The notes beneath the pieces are model-generated. The model was not told where the DNA came from and made no database searches. It saw only the letters and a program-made list of their open reading frames with translations. A stretch of DNA of 64,000 nt, from positions 36,903,372-36,967,371 of the forward strand of contig NC_092797.1 of NCBI RefSeq assembly GCF_918797505.1, in the 5' to 3' direction. The translations under genes were made by a program, and so were the position numbers. The number at the start of each line of letters is the position of its first letter. Within the stretch, counting starts at the first letter, position 1. This document shows positions 11,742 through 26,700 of this stretch, piece after piece. This DNA is from Bemisia tabaci (Eukaryota; Arthropoda; Insecta; Hemiptera; Aleyrodidae).

Positions 11742-14700
11742 AATTTCTAGCTTTCACTGTAGCAACGAATGAGACAGATGCATACAAGCAACTCAGAAGT
11801 TCCGCTGAATTAAATTTCATTAAACTCCAGGTCAGCTTTTATCTTTCGACAGGTCTCCACAAAGTTGAAATAAAAAAAAAGAGTCCCTTTTTAAAGACAT
11901 TCCCTGAGTTTTGTCTCAATCATCTTAGTCTGATTGTATAAATAATTACTCCTCCTCCATTATTGCAAATAGGAATCAGAACTGGAAAACTAACACTCAT
12001 AATTTTAGAAAGTTCGTGGTTCCACTTTTAATTTGTTAAGTTATAATTGCAATTTATACATTTTGCTGAACTCCTATCCTTAATTCCTAGATTACTCAAT
12101 GTAATAATCCTAGTCATCATTCATATATAAATCCTACAAGTATTAGTATTAACAGATAAATAATTATAAACATATCTAAAATGTTAAGCAGCTTCAAACA
12201 GTACATGAATGGAAGGATAATTATCAATTCCACGTAAAAAATCAGAAAAACAATTGAAATAATATAAAAGTGTAAGGAAAATGGAAGTCACAATGATGTT
12301 ATTAAATCTATTCCACACTAAAAGTCACGAAAAAACATAAAAAACATGGTAAACGTGGTAAAATCATGAAAATACATATACTTCATCAATAGATAGTTCC
12401 AAAACGCTAGATTTACACTTATCTTTTGACATCCTCATTTTGTTTATTGGAAAACATTTATATTTTCAGACTTTGGGGATGGGCAGACGATGGACTGGAG
12501 GTGATGTTCTGTACGGTCCAGGTGGCGGATTAAAAGTGAATTTACTGAAGGATGCCTTAGAGTCCTATAAACATATGCCTGATTTGATCATTCTGTTCGT
12601 TGATGGGTAAGTCTCATGTTTAGTATTTGCGAATGTATCAGAATTCATTAAGACTCAAAAGTAAATACAACCGTTTTGGTGCTTTCTCTTTGGGAGGACT
12701 AATTCTGCCTGCAATTCTTGCATGCTAATATTTTGTACAGGATGTTAATGTTCGTTTTCACCTCTTTATTTGAATACTCCTTCGTTTTTTCCTGTATTCA
12801 TCTTTCGGTAAAAGAGGATTCCCAAAAACTCATTTTAATCTTAGTTTTTTTCTTTAAGTGTTTCTTTCACTGTGGTTCTAATTTCTACTCTGCTGTTTAC
12901 TTTCAGGTATGATACTATTATGCTTTCCTCAGTTGACAATATCATCAGTAAATTCAAAGAATTTGATGCCCGCATCGTGTTCACAGCAGAGCCAACCATT
13001 TGGCCAGATCCAAAGCTTGCCAAGGATTACCCTGAAACAGATTCTCATTATAAGTATTTAAATTCTGGTGGTAAGTGTACACTGCAACGCTGATTAAAAC
13101 GCACAACATTAATGAGAAAATTCCATATTGCACGGCATCATGGTCCACCACACTATCCGATTTATTTCCCGCGGCCACAATCAAGGTTTCACTATTAACG
13201 TTTTTTACTTCTTTGGAGAACCACTTTCCCATACTATTTGCACCTCAAAACATAGTTCTTGTTACATCCAGACTTCATCATCAATGAACTTATGATATAC
13301 AACGCACATATCACTTCATTATATAAGTACATAAAATACATTCATGCCTGTTTCTCATAGATACAAGATTGCCGGGTCAAACCCTCACAACTTACTATCT
13401 TTTAATAGAATCTAATTACAAATATTTATTCAAATATTAAAGAACGTCTAAACTGTACTTGAATTCCTGTTTCCATAACTCATTGTTGCGTATGGATGAA
13501 GGATCTGAAGGGTCTCCTTAAATTGCCCACTTAAGAATGAAAAGCTTTCGTAATAACATAAATGGAAAATTTTTGGGAGAGCATAAAAATGTTGAGAGAA
13601 CGATTTATAGGACCAAAAATTTTAAAGTGTATTAGAATTTTGGATTCACAAGTTTCACAAAAGAAAGTTACACTAAGAGTGCGTCTGAAGGGCTAAAAGG
13701 TGTTACATGGAGCTCTCACAGGTCTATGGTAGAAGGACCTAGAGAAAAGTATAGCCCAAGCTTTTATAGATTTATTGACGTCTTCAGTGATGAAACAACA
13801 AGGCTATGCGTGATTAGTTGGCTATAATCACTGCAACTATCAGCTGCAAGTCTAGTCATTAGTTTTATGGGTGAAGTTCAGGACAAAAAATGAACAAATC
13901 CAGCCAACATTAATGACTAGTAGTATTGATTAAAGGAGGAATATTGAACAAACACTCGTTGGGGTGCTGAAGGCTTATGCGACCCTCATCCTCTATAAAA
14001 ATTTATGTCATTGTCTTGAAAGTTCGTTTACATTTTAACTTTCAAAAGACTAATGACCTTCATGTTTGCTATTTTTTTTGGAATATTTCAACAGTGAAAC
14101 TGCAGGAAAGCGTAGCTTATTTTTGATGTTTTCAAATTTCCGCCTCCAGTTTATTTTTTAAAGGAGAAAAACCTATACTATGTTTTGAAATTTTCACAGA
14201 ACTTTCCTCACGCAGAGAAGAAAAATCAGGAAGTTTTCAAGAAATAATTTCCAGTATTTTTCCATTCAAAAAATAAATTTTGACAAGAAGTCTGCAATGT
14301 TGTAAGCTGAGATATGCCTACTCAGTGGCGCATTGCATTATTTGTCTGTATTGCATCAGTGGTGATGACATTGTTCATTTTTACCAAGCACTGGAAACAG
14401 TTTCAGTTGATCCCCATAATGGTATTTGCGTGTCTGTGTAGGAAGTATTTAAGCAAACTAATGTACCAAAAACAGTTTAGGCGTTTGTATGATAGCCATA
14501 AAAAATTCTGTCATTCATAAACTTTTTAGAAATCAATAATGTTTTTTTTTTTTTGTTTTTTCATTGCAGGTTATATTGGGTATGCCAATGATTTGTACAC
14601 ACTTTTAAGCGCTGTTTCGATCAAGGACTCGGACGATGATCAGTTAATGTTCACAAAACTATTTTTGGATGAAGCCATTAGATCAAAACATAAAATTAAG

Positions 14701-17700
14701 CTTGATTATAAAGCTGAAATTTTCCAGGCTCTGTCTTTCGCAGAAGGTAAGAATTGGATAGAAACTAGTGAAGCAGAATTTTTCATTTTGCGCAAGTAAA
14801 TTGTAATGACCTCTGGAATGGGGTCCCAATTTTGGCCAATAATATGATCCTCAATTCAAAAATCTGGAAGTAGGGCTCAAAAATTTCAGAATGAGTTGGC
14901 TAGGTTCGATGAAAGGGTTTGGTAATCAAATCATTCAAAGTACTAAGGTTGTTGGAAAATTTTGTGATTAAGGTTTAATTTTATGTTTCAATGGAATCAT
15001 ACAAGTCTGTGGTGCTATTCCACAATCATTCATCTTCGTTGTGTTGCAAATTTCCTGTCACACCCCATGATTTCAAAGAGGAGCTATTCTAAAGCCTTCT
15101 TTGAAAACGTCAATAATTCCTATTTTCTGTGTCAAAAAATATCCGGTAAAAATGCCAAGGAATGATGTTGATTCATTTTCTATTAAAAACATAAGAAGAG
15201 ATGAGATTTAGAAACATAGCAATCTAGATACATGGTTTGGAAATTTCATCATCGGAGTGTGATTTTTTGTCATCTCCAAAATTTTGATGGACCAGTCTTT
15301 GATGGGATTAACCTCAAAGTGTACTTATATTACTAATCATATTGTTTGTAACTGTCTATGGAAAAAGGGATCTCAGGCAACAGGTGAAAATTTTTCTGGA
15401 GTAAAGGAAATACATACATGTCAGGATTCGAATCTTTGATGATAAACTCTTCTCAGTGTTCCAAAAAAACATTTCTGAGCAATTTATTTAAGTGAATATA
15501 GATAGCGTAAATTTAAATTTTAATCCGAAAATTTGGAGTCCAATTAGCCTGGTTAAGGTAGGCACAGTATGTACCCCCTGCTTATGTTAGGAGTTTTAAA
15601 TCATGTTAGTAACGCACTTAGTCCCATATTGAATATGCATTAACTTTAAAAATACGAAATAAGAAGTAAAATCTTAAATTTTGAAAAAAAAAATGAATAG
15701 CTATTTTAAGAATTTGACTGCAGCATTGGGAAGGAACCTGATAATATGCCTTTTTTTGCAAACAAATCTGTTGGAAATTCAAGTTAGATTTTATATTATT
15801 TTCAGCAGATAGTGCCACTTACCCTCATCAATTTATATTACTGCGGCAACAATACTGGCGAAGTCTGAACCCGAGAATATTCAAGAGCAGGATAATGCAG
15901 GTTCAGCAGTGGAACCAATATTTTGATTTTAAGTTTTCTAGCTCATGGTTCTATTTACCGTGGAATATCTTACACTAGTAGACCTTATTCTGTAATTGCA
16001 TTAATCTTACTGATAGAGGAGAAATTTCTGCCGTTTCTCTCATTTTAAGCAACCTTACGTCTTGCGTTTTTGAATTGACTCTACTCCCTTCTTTTTTACT
16101 CATTCAGACGATGTTGAAGTGAGGTGGAATGATGAAACTGGTGCTTTCTTGTACAACAAACGTCACTCAACGGCTCCTCTCATTGTCCAGGGTAATGGAA
16201 AAAGCAAACACCTCTTAAATACTCTTGGTAACTATCTACCCAACAAATGGACACCTCAAGCTGGGTGTTTAACTTGTGCTGAGAATAAAATTGACCTTAG
16301 CTCTTTAAAGGTGAGTGTCCCTGTGCCCTGTTTCTAAAATTTAACATTTTCTAAGCTTTAATATTTTGTAATTCTACGGCTCTTACATTTTCCATGTTCC
16401 CTATCACAAATGTTAAATGGAGCATCTACAGTTTTATACATACTCTTTCGCATTTAAAAGTTTCTTTATTCACACAATTTACATGTAATAACAATAGGTA
16501 TTTTGATATCATATTGTTTATTGCCATTTAAAGCCCCAACTTTATTTGCAGAGGCAACGTAAAGGTTTGATGGATTTTTTGGATTACAGATCCGTCCGTA
16601 CTTTTCTGATCTAGGTACTCCAAGAAAAACATTACAAATTCTCAAGAATTTATGTTAATTAGTTTTCTTACTAAACAAATAAAGCAAGGCAAGTGTTACA
16701 AAATCCGGCTCCTTCTCAATCATGTAAATTTCTTCTGTTTTCAGCCAAAAAATTACCCTCGCGTCCTGCTTGGTGTTTTCATAGATAAACCAACTCCTTT
16801 CATCGAAGAATTTCTTGCTAAAGTTACCGCCCTGGACTACCCTCCAAAGAAAGTATCCTTATTTTTGTACAATAATGTAAGTGAAATTTCACTTTCTTTT
16901 TACCTTAATTTGTCATGAAATATATTTTTTCAAAATTGCAACAGCATGAGTTGCATAAACTCTGTTGAGTGAACTGAACTCTTGGAATCGTAACGGAAAG
17001 TTCAATATTCGCCCGGAATTGAAATATGTTATTATTATTCACAAGAAAATGGATCTTGCCGCTGAAATTTTAGTATTAAGTTATTGCTCTCTGTGGGTGA
17101 ACGAGTCTTTGCAAAAAAATTCAGTGCTAAAACGCTGCCAAATTTCAAGCCTAACAAGAGCTATCCAAAGTTTTAATCTGCAAGTTTAAGGTTGAACACT
17201 GTTTTATTGAAATGCAGCTTTATTTTCTTCATCAAATCAAACATAGGCCAACCACTTGGAACTTATTCTTTGGGATACTGGAAGGCATTTATCGTTGAAA
17301 TCTTAGATATTGATTTTTCAACTTTTCTTGTTAAAAATTCCTTCGCTAAACTTGCTGACACCAAGGTTCTTCTTTTACACAGGAGAGCTTCGCAGCTTTC
17401 CAAACACTAGGGAATAAAAAAATCACCCAGTTGCTGTGTATCACTTTTGAAGTTTTTTTGAGTGTTCTTACTTTTAATTGGTTTTTTTTCCACCTAAACG
17501 TACAGGATCTTTGTTCTTTTTGTTTATTGCATGCTGAAGTGTAACTATTTTGTTTTTTTTTTTAGGTCTCTTACCATGAAGAAATAGTGAAAAGTTTCAT
17601 AGAAAAATCTGACTACCTCCATATCAAAACTATCAACCCGGAAGATGATATTCCTTATGAAGATGCTCTCTCCGCTGCAGTGTAAGTATTTCAATTTTTT

Positions 17701-20700
17701 TATTCATGGAGGAAACAAATTTTGGACACAACAAGAACTGCACTTCAATTGACATAATCCGCATACGTTTTTTATTTTGACGTCCTTTGTAGAAGAGACA
17801 ATTGTCATCATGGCCACCAATACTTTGGTCACCAAAGCATCACTTGAGCATAAAATTTGGTTTAACATACATAAATTCAAATCTTAAAGTCCACTAAATG
17901 CCTTTAGCAGATGGGTTCTTTTTTTAATATCCCAAGGATGTATAAAAAGGGACCAATAAAAAATTGGCCATTGAGGCCACAATGTTGAATACAAAATGTC
18001 CACGACAGATTAAGCTTGTCAAAAGTCTGTTTTTTTTACCTGGAAACTTAAATAAACATGTAAAAATAAAAATAAAAAACATGTCACATGTTGATATTGG
18101 CAGATGATAGATTGTCCCTAGCAGTCCACTCAGATATTCTCCATGTTGAATCTTCCAATTTGCACGCAGTCCTGATAGGTACAGTCGTATCTGACAATAA
18201 TGGCGATGTTTGGGAACAGTACTCGAAACTAACAGGCGCCAACGCGCCAAATGCACCCAAGATATCGGTCATGGCGTCTAAGAAATCAGGGCTCTGCGTC
18301 AACATGGCCACTAAACCCCCCCCCCCCTCCCCCGCCCAAAAAAATTCTAATTTTTCTATTGGTTACATTGCCGTAGAAAAAACACGATTTAGAATTTCTA
18401 CAGTTGACTCATTTCTTCCAAAAATAGTTCTGAAATGTATCACTAATTTTGGATAAGTACCTTCTTAGTTGAAATGTTTTTACAAGGTCCTTGCTGCTAA
18501 CTTTAAGTTTATTAGCTGTCTATCCTGTCATTTTAAATCAAAAGCGCCAAAAAAAATTCCCCTACTTTTTTGAAGGGACAACTATTGAAGCCCCTTCATA
18601 TTTTTCACTCCTCTGTGTCAATCCTCTTTTTTACCTGGTTATTTTCAAATTTCGCAATTTGTCATTGTTACAGCGAGTATTGCCTTCAGAAATCCTGTGA
18701 CTATTACTTCATGATTCAAAGTGAGGCACATCTAGATAATGCAGACACTTTGAAACTTCTCATTGAACAAAATAAGTGAGTCTAATATTTTATTTTTCTT
18801 TTACAATGATAAGTTGTTCAATTTGAGCCCCTCTTAATTGAAGAGGAAGTCATCCTCAATCCTCACTAATTTAAAAAAAGCACGAGTATAATTTGAGCAA
18901 GATGTAAGTTGGAATTTCAAGTTTTTAATTTGAAGTTCTTGGCTGAGTAATATGCTTAAATTTCAAATTTTTTATGTCATGCTGTCCCTTTATTTAGCGT
19001 CAATGGTTTTCACAGGGGCTAGAGGCCAGCAAAAATAACTCCTGTGTTATTGTCCATCTGCTAGACTCTGTTTTATCAGTGGAGTTAAGTAGAATGTGTG
19101 ATCCCTTATAATTTTTAAAAAGCAGTAGTTCAAAGTCGTTTTTAGTGTGAGTATGTTCTGTGTTTTAAAGTCCTATACACATTCTAAACTCGTCAGAAGA
19201 AGGAAGAATAGATTTTATCTTTCCAGTTGTCAATCAAAATTAATGGATGATAAATCAATTAAATTTTCAGAACCATAATCGCGCCAATGTTGGTAAGGCC
19301 GTTCAAAATGTGGTCCAACTTTTGGGGAGCCGTCAGCCCTGCTGGGTTTTATGCAAGATCGTTTGACTATTTGGATATCATCGGTGATCACAGAAAGTGA
19401 GTACTCCATTAATTTTTATGACTTTTATAGTTTAATTTTTTTTTTTTATATTTGCCCGCCAAGCTACTTACCACAAATTCAATCTTTCACTGAAGCCTGT
19501 TTTTCAATGATACTCTTCTTTAGTGCAAATGATAATTAGATCCTTTTTGAATTTTCTTCAAATCCAGTGTCTTACTCCCTTAACATGAATTCTGAACACC
19601 CTTGAACGTTTTTTACATTTTTTACTGTGAGGCAATTTTACTTTAATTCTTTTCTTTCTTTTGTTTATCTCATGGGGCCCAAAACCCTGAAAATTGCCAT
19701 TTTCACAAAAGTTTTATGTTCTGTCAAAAACGGTAAAATAATTGGGAGTGACAGTTGTGCATACTATTTCTGCCGGTGCTGTAAGAACACAAAAAAATAA
19801 GGCTGCTAAGAAGAGCTTTACCATCTTCATTTGTGTTGCTAACAGAACATCCTCCAGATGTGTTGTATGATGTGATTAGATGTGTGTTGATGTTCAGATA
19901 TTATCACTTCAAGTTAGTTTTTTGCCAAAATTTGTCAAATAACATTATCACTAATTTTATTCTTTAAATTAAACTTTAAAGTGAGGCAACAAATTTGCGT
20001 CTTTATAGGCTCTGATCACTGTAATGTAAAACCTCGTTACACTTTTGAGGGTCTGGAAATTTTTTTTGTTTGATATAAGAGTTTCACAATGCCGAAAATA
20101 AAATGAGCATCTAATTGATCTATCAAGAAAATTTACTTGAAATTTGGCAATGAATTTTATCAAAAACTGTATCTTTAGATAAACAGTATGTTTCATCTTA
20201 CAAATAAGTAAACAGGACAGGACGTGAGGAAAATTCAATTTGCGACTTACAATCATGCTAAAAAAATTTATTCACATTATTTTGTTGGTTTGAGTATGGA
20301 CTATGCATGTTTAGTCAAATACTATACTGAAATCTGTTTTAAAACTTCTTCTGTCAATGCTGTACATATTATCTGCATAGCATTCGTAAACTCCTGCATC
20401 CATTTGTGTTGCTGGATCAATTTCCAGTTTTGATTTTATCGTTTCTTCCATTTTCCATTCATGCACCTAGAACACAAAATCTTATCATAATATATGAGAT
20501 CTATTTCCTACCAATTTGCAGAAATCATATAAAATCGGCCATGACTTTAAAATGTTTTCATAATTTTGCTGAAGATCTGAGTTAGCAGGTCTAAGGTAAA
20601 ATCAACTGGGATATGTTGCAGTCGTTTGCTTACTTATATACCAAAAAATTCATTTTCACGCGAGGAAGTTTAGTGAGTCCGTCAAGATTGAAAATTTGTT

Positions 20701-23700
20701 AATTTTTCATGGAAAAAGTAAAACTGCTTTACATACTGCAGTCGAAATTTCTTCATCATTTTCAAAAAGCAACAACATGTTACCACAACTTCCACCTTGA
20801 AATGATATATGCTGACAGCATAACAAGATGTAATAATATTTGTCAACAACCCGCTTTTTTGACCTTGTTGACCTGCATACTGAACAGAGAAACTGAAACA
20901 ACGATCAGTTGTCCAAGTAGGTTTTTGAATGAATTTTTACCGGGAGGAGATAGTTTGAATGTACCTTGAAAGGCTGGCAACAAGGAGTGTAAGAGGAGAT
21001 CAGAAGGTGACAATTGTCTGATGATTTGTGGATGAAGGGGGGGGGGGCAATTGAAGTAGTAAATCATCAGTCTTTAGTTAAGTCTCAGATTTCATTAGTC
21101 AGTCAGCCTTTAAAATTTTGAACAAAACAGCTTAAAAAGTTTTCACTCTGCAGGGAGAGAGGTGTGGTGAAAGTATTCTAAAATTCAAATGTTTGTCCAA
21201 TGAGTGTTGAGTACAGTGAAAACAATTTTTTCGCGAGCTTCATCAGAATGCCTTGGAGTAACTTCTCACGGAAAAACTGAGTTAGAGCCATCTATATTTT
21301 TCTTAAGTTATCTATCCAGCATTTGGAGCAAAAACTTGGTATTGCCTCTATTACCCTGGTACACTTTCGGCCCGTGGAAGTAAATTTTCCTCGCAACGTA
21401 TAAGTCACTTGCTTACTTACTATGCTTGCTGCATACTTATTAACCAACCAACTATACTTACATGAAGATAAAGATGTGAATAGATCTCAATACCATCTTT
21501 GTACCACGTAATTTGAGGTCTAGGATTCCCTCGGGCTGTGCACAGAAATGCAATCTTGTGTCCAAGTACGTATTCATAATCAAAATGCGAAGCCATTATG
21601 ATTTTAGCTCCCTGCAGAAAAAAGAAAGTATGTGGTGAGGGAGTAATTAAATAAATAAGTGATTCACACAGATCTTAAAAGATTTTTCAGCCATCATTTT
21701 TTTTACTCATCTAGATCTGAAAAATCATTTGATTTTCACTAATGCTTGATGCTGTTCACTTTCTTATCGGCAATAACTCATAGTGGTTCATGCAAATTAT
21801 TCTACCTTTACCAGAAATCCCTTGAAGTTACTCTTTAGGGCTGTTATTACGGAAGTGGGTTTTTTATTATTTACTGCACACATCTATTAAATTAGCATAA
21901 ATGTGTATTACCAAGTGGAGTCCAATACTAAAATGAAAAGGCGATAGTATTGAAAAATAGGAACCAAAATCTTAAGTTGACACTTAATTATATTTTCTGC
22001 GCATCTTACTCACGTTATTATTATTGTAGTACTGGTCTGACTCGGGGTCTCTGTATTTCCCTGTGACTGGTAGCCCAATTTGAACCTTGCTTTTTGTACG
22101 ACCCCTACCACGACCTCTACGAGCGCTCACTTGAGACGGCAGGATGACTGTCACGAATAGAATTGCAACCATAGCATTGAAGATTTTCTTTTTCTCCATG
22201 ATGATTTCATTCAGACAGTTTGTCGCTGTCAAAAAAAAAAATGCATCCGTAAGCAAGAGACGCATGTTAAGTATTGAGTACAACAAAACTGGGGAAATTG
22301 GTCTAATTTCAACAATGGAACCTCAATGGAGCTGCTCTAAATCGCAAATATTGGCTGGAACTTAAAAAAATCGTGTTTTTCTCATGAACTCTCAACAGAA
22401 AATTGACAAACTTGTTTATAACGTCTTTAATGCCTCTCTATTTCACAAAATCTACGGCAAAAGAGTGCATTCCATCCGTAAAAGTTTGATGAAACAAAGA
22501 TATCAATATGTCCACCAAGTCAAGAAAGTACCGTCAGTGTGGTATCTCTGTGTGGAACACATAATGGCAGCCAGGTTTTGCATTTTCTTGAGTATGAAGA
22601 AGTAACATAAATACTTAAAAGAGTTGAACACCCATTCCTTTCTATATTTTAAATTGTTTGATTAAGAAGTATCTTTTCTTCTTTCCATTAAGAAATTGCA
22701 TCACCTGAAGGCTACCATTTTTGGTTCTGGGCAGCACCATTAAGTTGAAGTGACCCCTTTTTATTGAATCACATCTGTGGCACTGTGCACTTGCTGCGTA
22801 CTGAAGCAGGAAGATTAAAAATTGAGCAAGTTTTGAATGTAAATTGGCAGATTGGTTGGGAATTTCAAATTTTATTTACAAATAATCAATTTGCTCTAAA
22901 TGGTATTATTTTTACTAATGACTTTCGTAAAAGAAGTCACCATTAAAAAACAAAGTTTTCCTTTCAAAATCTGTTCCAGCGTGCCAAGGATCGTATTAAA
23001 TCATGACTATTGAGAAAAATGCTTTTACTCTGGAGCAAAGATAATTTTATTTCTGGTCATGTCTCTAAAAAAAAATGAAAAAACAAACGAAAAAAAAAAA
23101 CTTTATTTAAGTAGACAGCCAAGTAGAGTATTTTTCAGCCGTCACAAGCGACAGTGTAGGATAAAGTAAATTAGTGTCGTCATGGAGGCAAAAAAGTTGA
23201 ATTAGGCTTAGATTCATGCAGTGCTTTCGAAGAAAATGATTTTGAAACGTGGGGAGCTGCATTTTTGCAAAATGCCCCAAAAAATTCAAATGTCATTCAT
23301 ATGCAAAGCTCATAATAGTCATATTTGCCCATTAATACTTTATTACATTGAGTTCTTGCTTGTTGATGAGCTTTGACACTAAAAGTTCAAACCCTCCACA
23401 CTTTTTGATGAACAAGTTTCCAAAATTTGGTCCGCAGCTGGGATTCTCTGGAGGTTTGACAGCAGGAATGGTTAACTCCTAATTTTTTTTTTCTTTTTCA
23501 AAACTGTAGATTCTATTTAAAATAAAACATCTCACTCCTTATCTAATATTTTATGCTTATAAGGTAACATAAATTAATGAAAAACAAAATAAAAATTCTC
23601 ATCTATTCCTTAACTTTCAAATATTTAATTAAAATCACTTCATAAGCATATAGTTTCAAAATATCAAATGACCAATTACTGATCAACACATCTAAATATT

Positions 23701-26700
23701 GCCCTCCAGCATACTAATGTCTTTGATGCTCTTCAAAGTTGGCTTAAAGTACTCACTTAGTGATCAACAGTTTCAAAGTTTTATCTTTCATCATGCAGTG
23801 TCCTTTATATTCAGTTAGCTTCAAATTTCAATGAGATTAAAATTCACTTTCATTACTGACGCAATCTTTCCTTAAGATTTACATCAATTTTTACATTCAT
23901 AACTTTAATTTTTTCTTTTACGATTGACGTTTCATAGCTGTTTTTTCTTTTATGGTCTGCATTTCATAGTGGTCCAAGATGAAATTAGTTAAAATTAATC
24001 ATAATTTCGAGTGAAGCAACGCATTATTACAAAAGTAATTTATTTTTAAATAAGTATCAAGAAGTAATATAAATTATGTGAAGTGAATGATTCATACCTT
24101 AAATCGCATAGTATCAGAAAAATTTATCATCTTGGCAATTCTTGTCAAAATAACTGACAAAAATAGTCAGTGTGTCGCTCGTCATCTATGAAATCCTATT
24201 CACACAAGTTATGCCCACTGTCAAAACCGAACACTGCACACAAACACAGCTGAGACGGGAAACTTAGCGCGTACAAAACTTATGAATGAGAAACAAATTT
24301 GCTAATTAATATAAAGCTTTCCCGTGTTTTTACCGAAATCGTTTAATTCGAGGAGCTGTTCGGGAAAAATCCACCCTCGTCGAATGTCACTTATGAAAAT
24401 AGGTTTCAATGTCACTTATCAATAAGCGGTGAGGCGAACCCCCCTGTCCTGTGATCAAAATGTGAGTATGGTGCAGTTATTGCAACCAAGCTGTTAACCA
24501 CTCTTTTCCTCCTCTTCCTCCTCACTTAATTGCAGATTTGCCACGATGTGCAAAATGCTCAGATTTTTCATCCATTTTAATTGTTGAATTCAGGCTTTGG
24601 CTTGGCTACATTGCTTAATTGATCCTACATGTATCCCTCTGTGGCCCACCATCCTAAATGGACCCACTCTCTCTAGTAGAATATAAACAGAGATGCATAA
24701 TAAAATTATTCTTGCTCAAGAGATTTTTGTTTTTGAGATTTTTATAGAATTTTCAGGGGTCAAATATGTCAACTGCACAAATTCATAGAGAATTTTCGGG
24801 GAACTCTGATCATTTTATTTCAAATTTCAAAATTTAGTTTTCTCCACTTTTAGGCGTTTTATAGCCTCCTGAGCAAGCGTGTCGATGGCTAAAGTGCAAA
24901 ACCACGTATATTTTACGATGTTTCAAAATTTCCGCTCCTAGTTTAATTTCCTAAGAAAAAAAAGCCAACTTTTTAGCTTGAAATTTACACAGAATATTCT
25001 GTGAACAGAGAAAAAGAATCAAGGAAGTTTTTAAGAATTGTCATTAATAAGTTTTTAATTTAAAAAAAAAGTAAGACAGGAAGTCTGCGACGTTGCAAAC
25101 GGAGGTGCGTGATTTCGTAAAATTCGAATAGTAAAATTTAGACTGTTATACTGTTCTTTCCACAAGGTAGATTGTATCTATCAGATTGTGAGGTATATTT
25201 TTAAGGTGGATAGCACCAATTTTCTTCCTTGCTAAAGATGTTCAATCCTCATTGGTGGAAAACGTTAGATTTAAACTTAAAAACACGAATCTTAAAAGGG
25301 GGAACCCGTGAGGCTGGGGGTGAGTTTTTTTCCTGAATTGAGGAAAACCGAAATTCTTCGCCCTCAAAAAATTATAACAAAGCGCCCAGGAACACTCCAG
25401 AGATGAAAAAGAAGAGCAGACCCTTAGCTATAGACGACTTTTCCAAAAATGCAATACATATATTATATTATGTACCTAAAAGAAGTCTAGCACTGGAAGG
25501 CCCCCACCTGGCTTTGATTTTTAGTGGCCTAAAGCGTATTTCTGCGCGCTCCTTCTCTCTTCTCACATGTTAGTTCATGAGGACGTATTCCTCTGTTATT
25601 TTCGTACATTGCGTCAACGTTGTAGCAACGTTGCCGCCGCCGCCCGTGGCAATGTTGTGACAGCGTTGCTTTGCCGGGCGGGTACGTCCCACCAGAAATG
25701 CAATCTTAAGAAAATGTACCTAGGAGTGTGCGAGCGGTAAATGGAGGTGTTGCATGTGTGAGGGATTTGTGATTTGACCATTGATTCTTATGTAAAAGTT
25801 CGCGAGAAACACGATGGATGGTGCCACTGGTTTTCTCTGAAATCATCTCCCAAGCTCAAAAAAGCTCTCAAAGTGAGGCCAAAATGGAGGGGATATCCCA
25901 CCCTACCCTGAGAGTCCACCTCTACATCAAAAAAAATTCTCCATGCAAAGATAGGGAGCAAATACATTAGCAGTGTTGCCGTGTTTTCAGTTTTGGAGTC
26001 CCCAAATAAAGTGGCAGCCCTGTCAATGTATTTGCTCCCTATCTTTGCATGGAGAGTTCGTCTTGATGTAGAGGTGGACTCTCAGGGTAGGATGGGATAT
26101 CCCCTCCATTTTGGCCTCACTTTGAGAGCTTTTTTTAAGCTTGGGAGATGATTTCAGAGAAAACCAGTGGCACCATCGTGTTTCTCGCGAACTTTTACAT
26201 AAGAATCAACAGTCAAATCGCAAATCCCTCACACATGCAACATCTCCATTCTATTGAAGGCACCCTTCGTTCTTCGTTAAATCATTCAGGAGCCTCCCAG
26301 AAATTGTTTGGATCGTTGCAAATCAACGGAGTTTGCCATTAAGTGAATATAAAAGGCCTCATTAATTATATGTTGTGCAAAACTGCAGTATATATCGACG
26401 GCGTAAGTCGGCAATCACATATCGACGGTGTAAGTCGGCAATCACATAACTCGGTTTGCAACGTCGTAGACTTCCTGTCATACTTTAAGTTTTAAACGGA
26501 AAACGACTCAACGGCAATTCCTTAAAACTGTCGTGATTTTTCTTCTCCTTGCGATGAAAATTCTGTAAAAACTTCAAGGAATGATGTCAATTTGTTCTCC
26601 TTTAAAGTAGTAACATAGAGGCGGAGATTTTCAGACACCGCAAACGAGTTATGTGATTGCCGACTTACACCGTCGATATCTCGTTTCCGGTGTCTGAAAA

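Noticed and set aside
18088..18456. 122-codon frame on the plus strand
   Set aside because: It overlaps the hAT-like fragment at 18217-18362 and lies in a PLOD intron with no homology.
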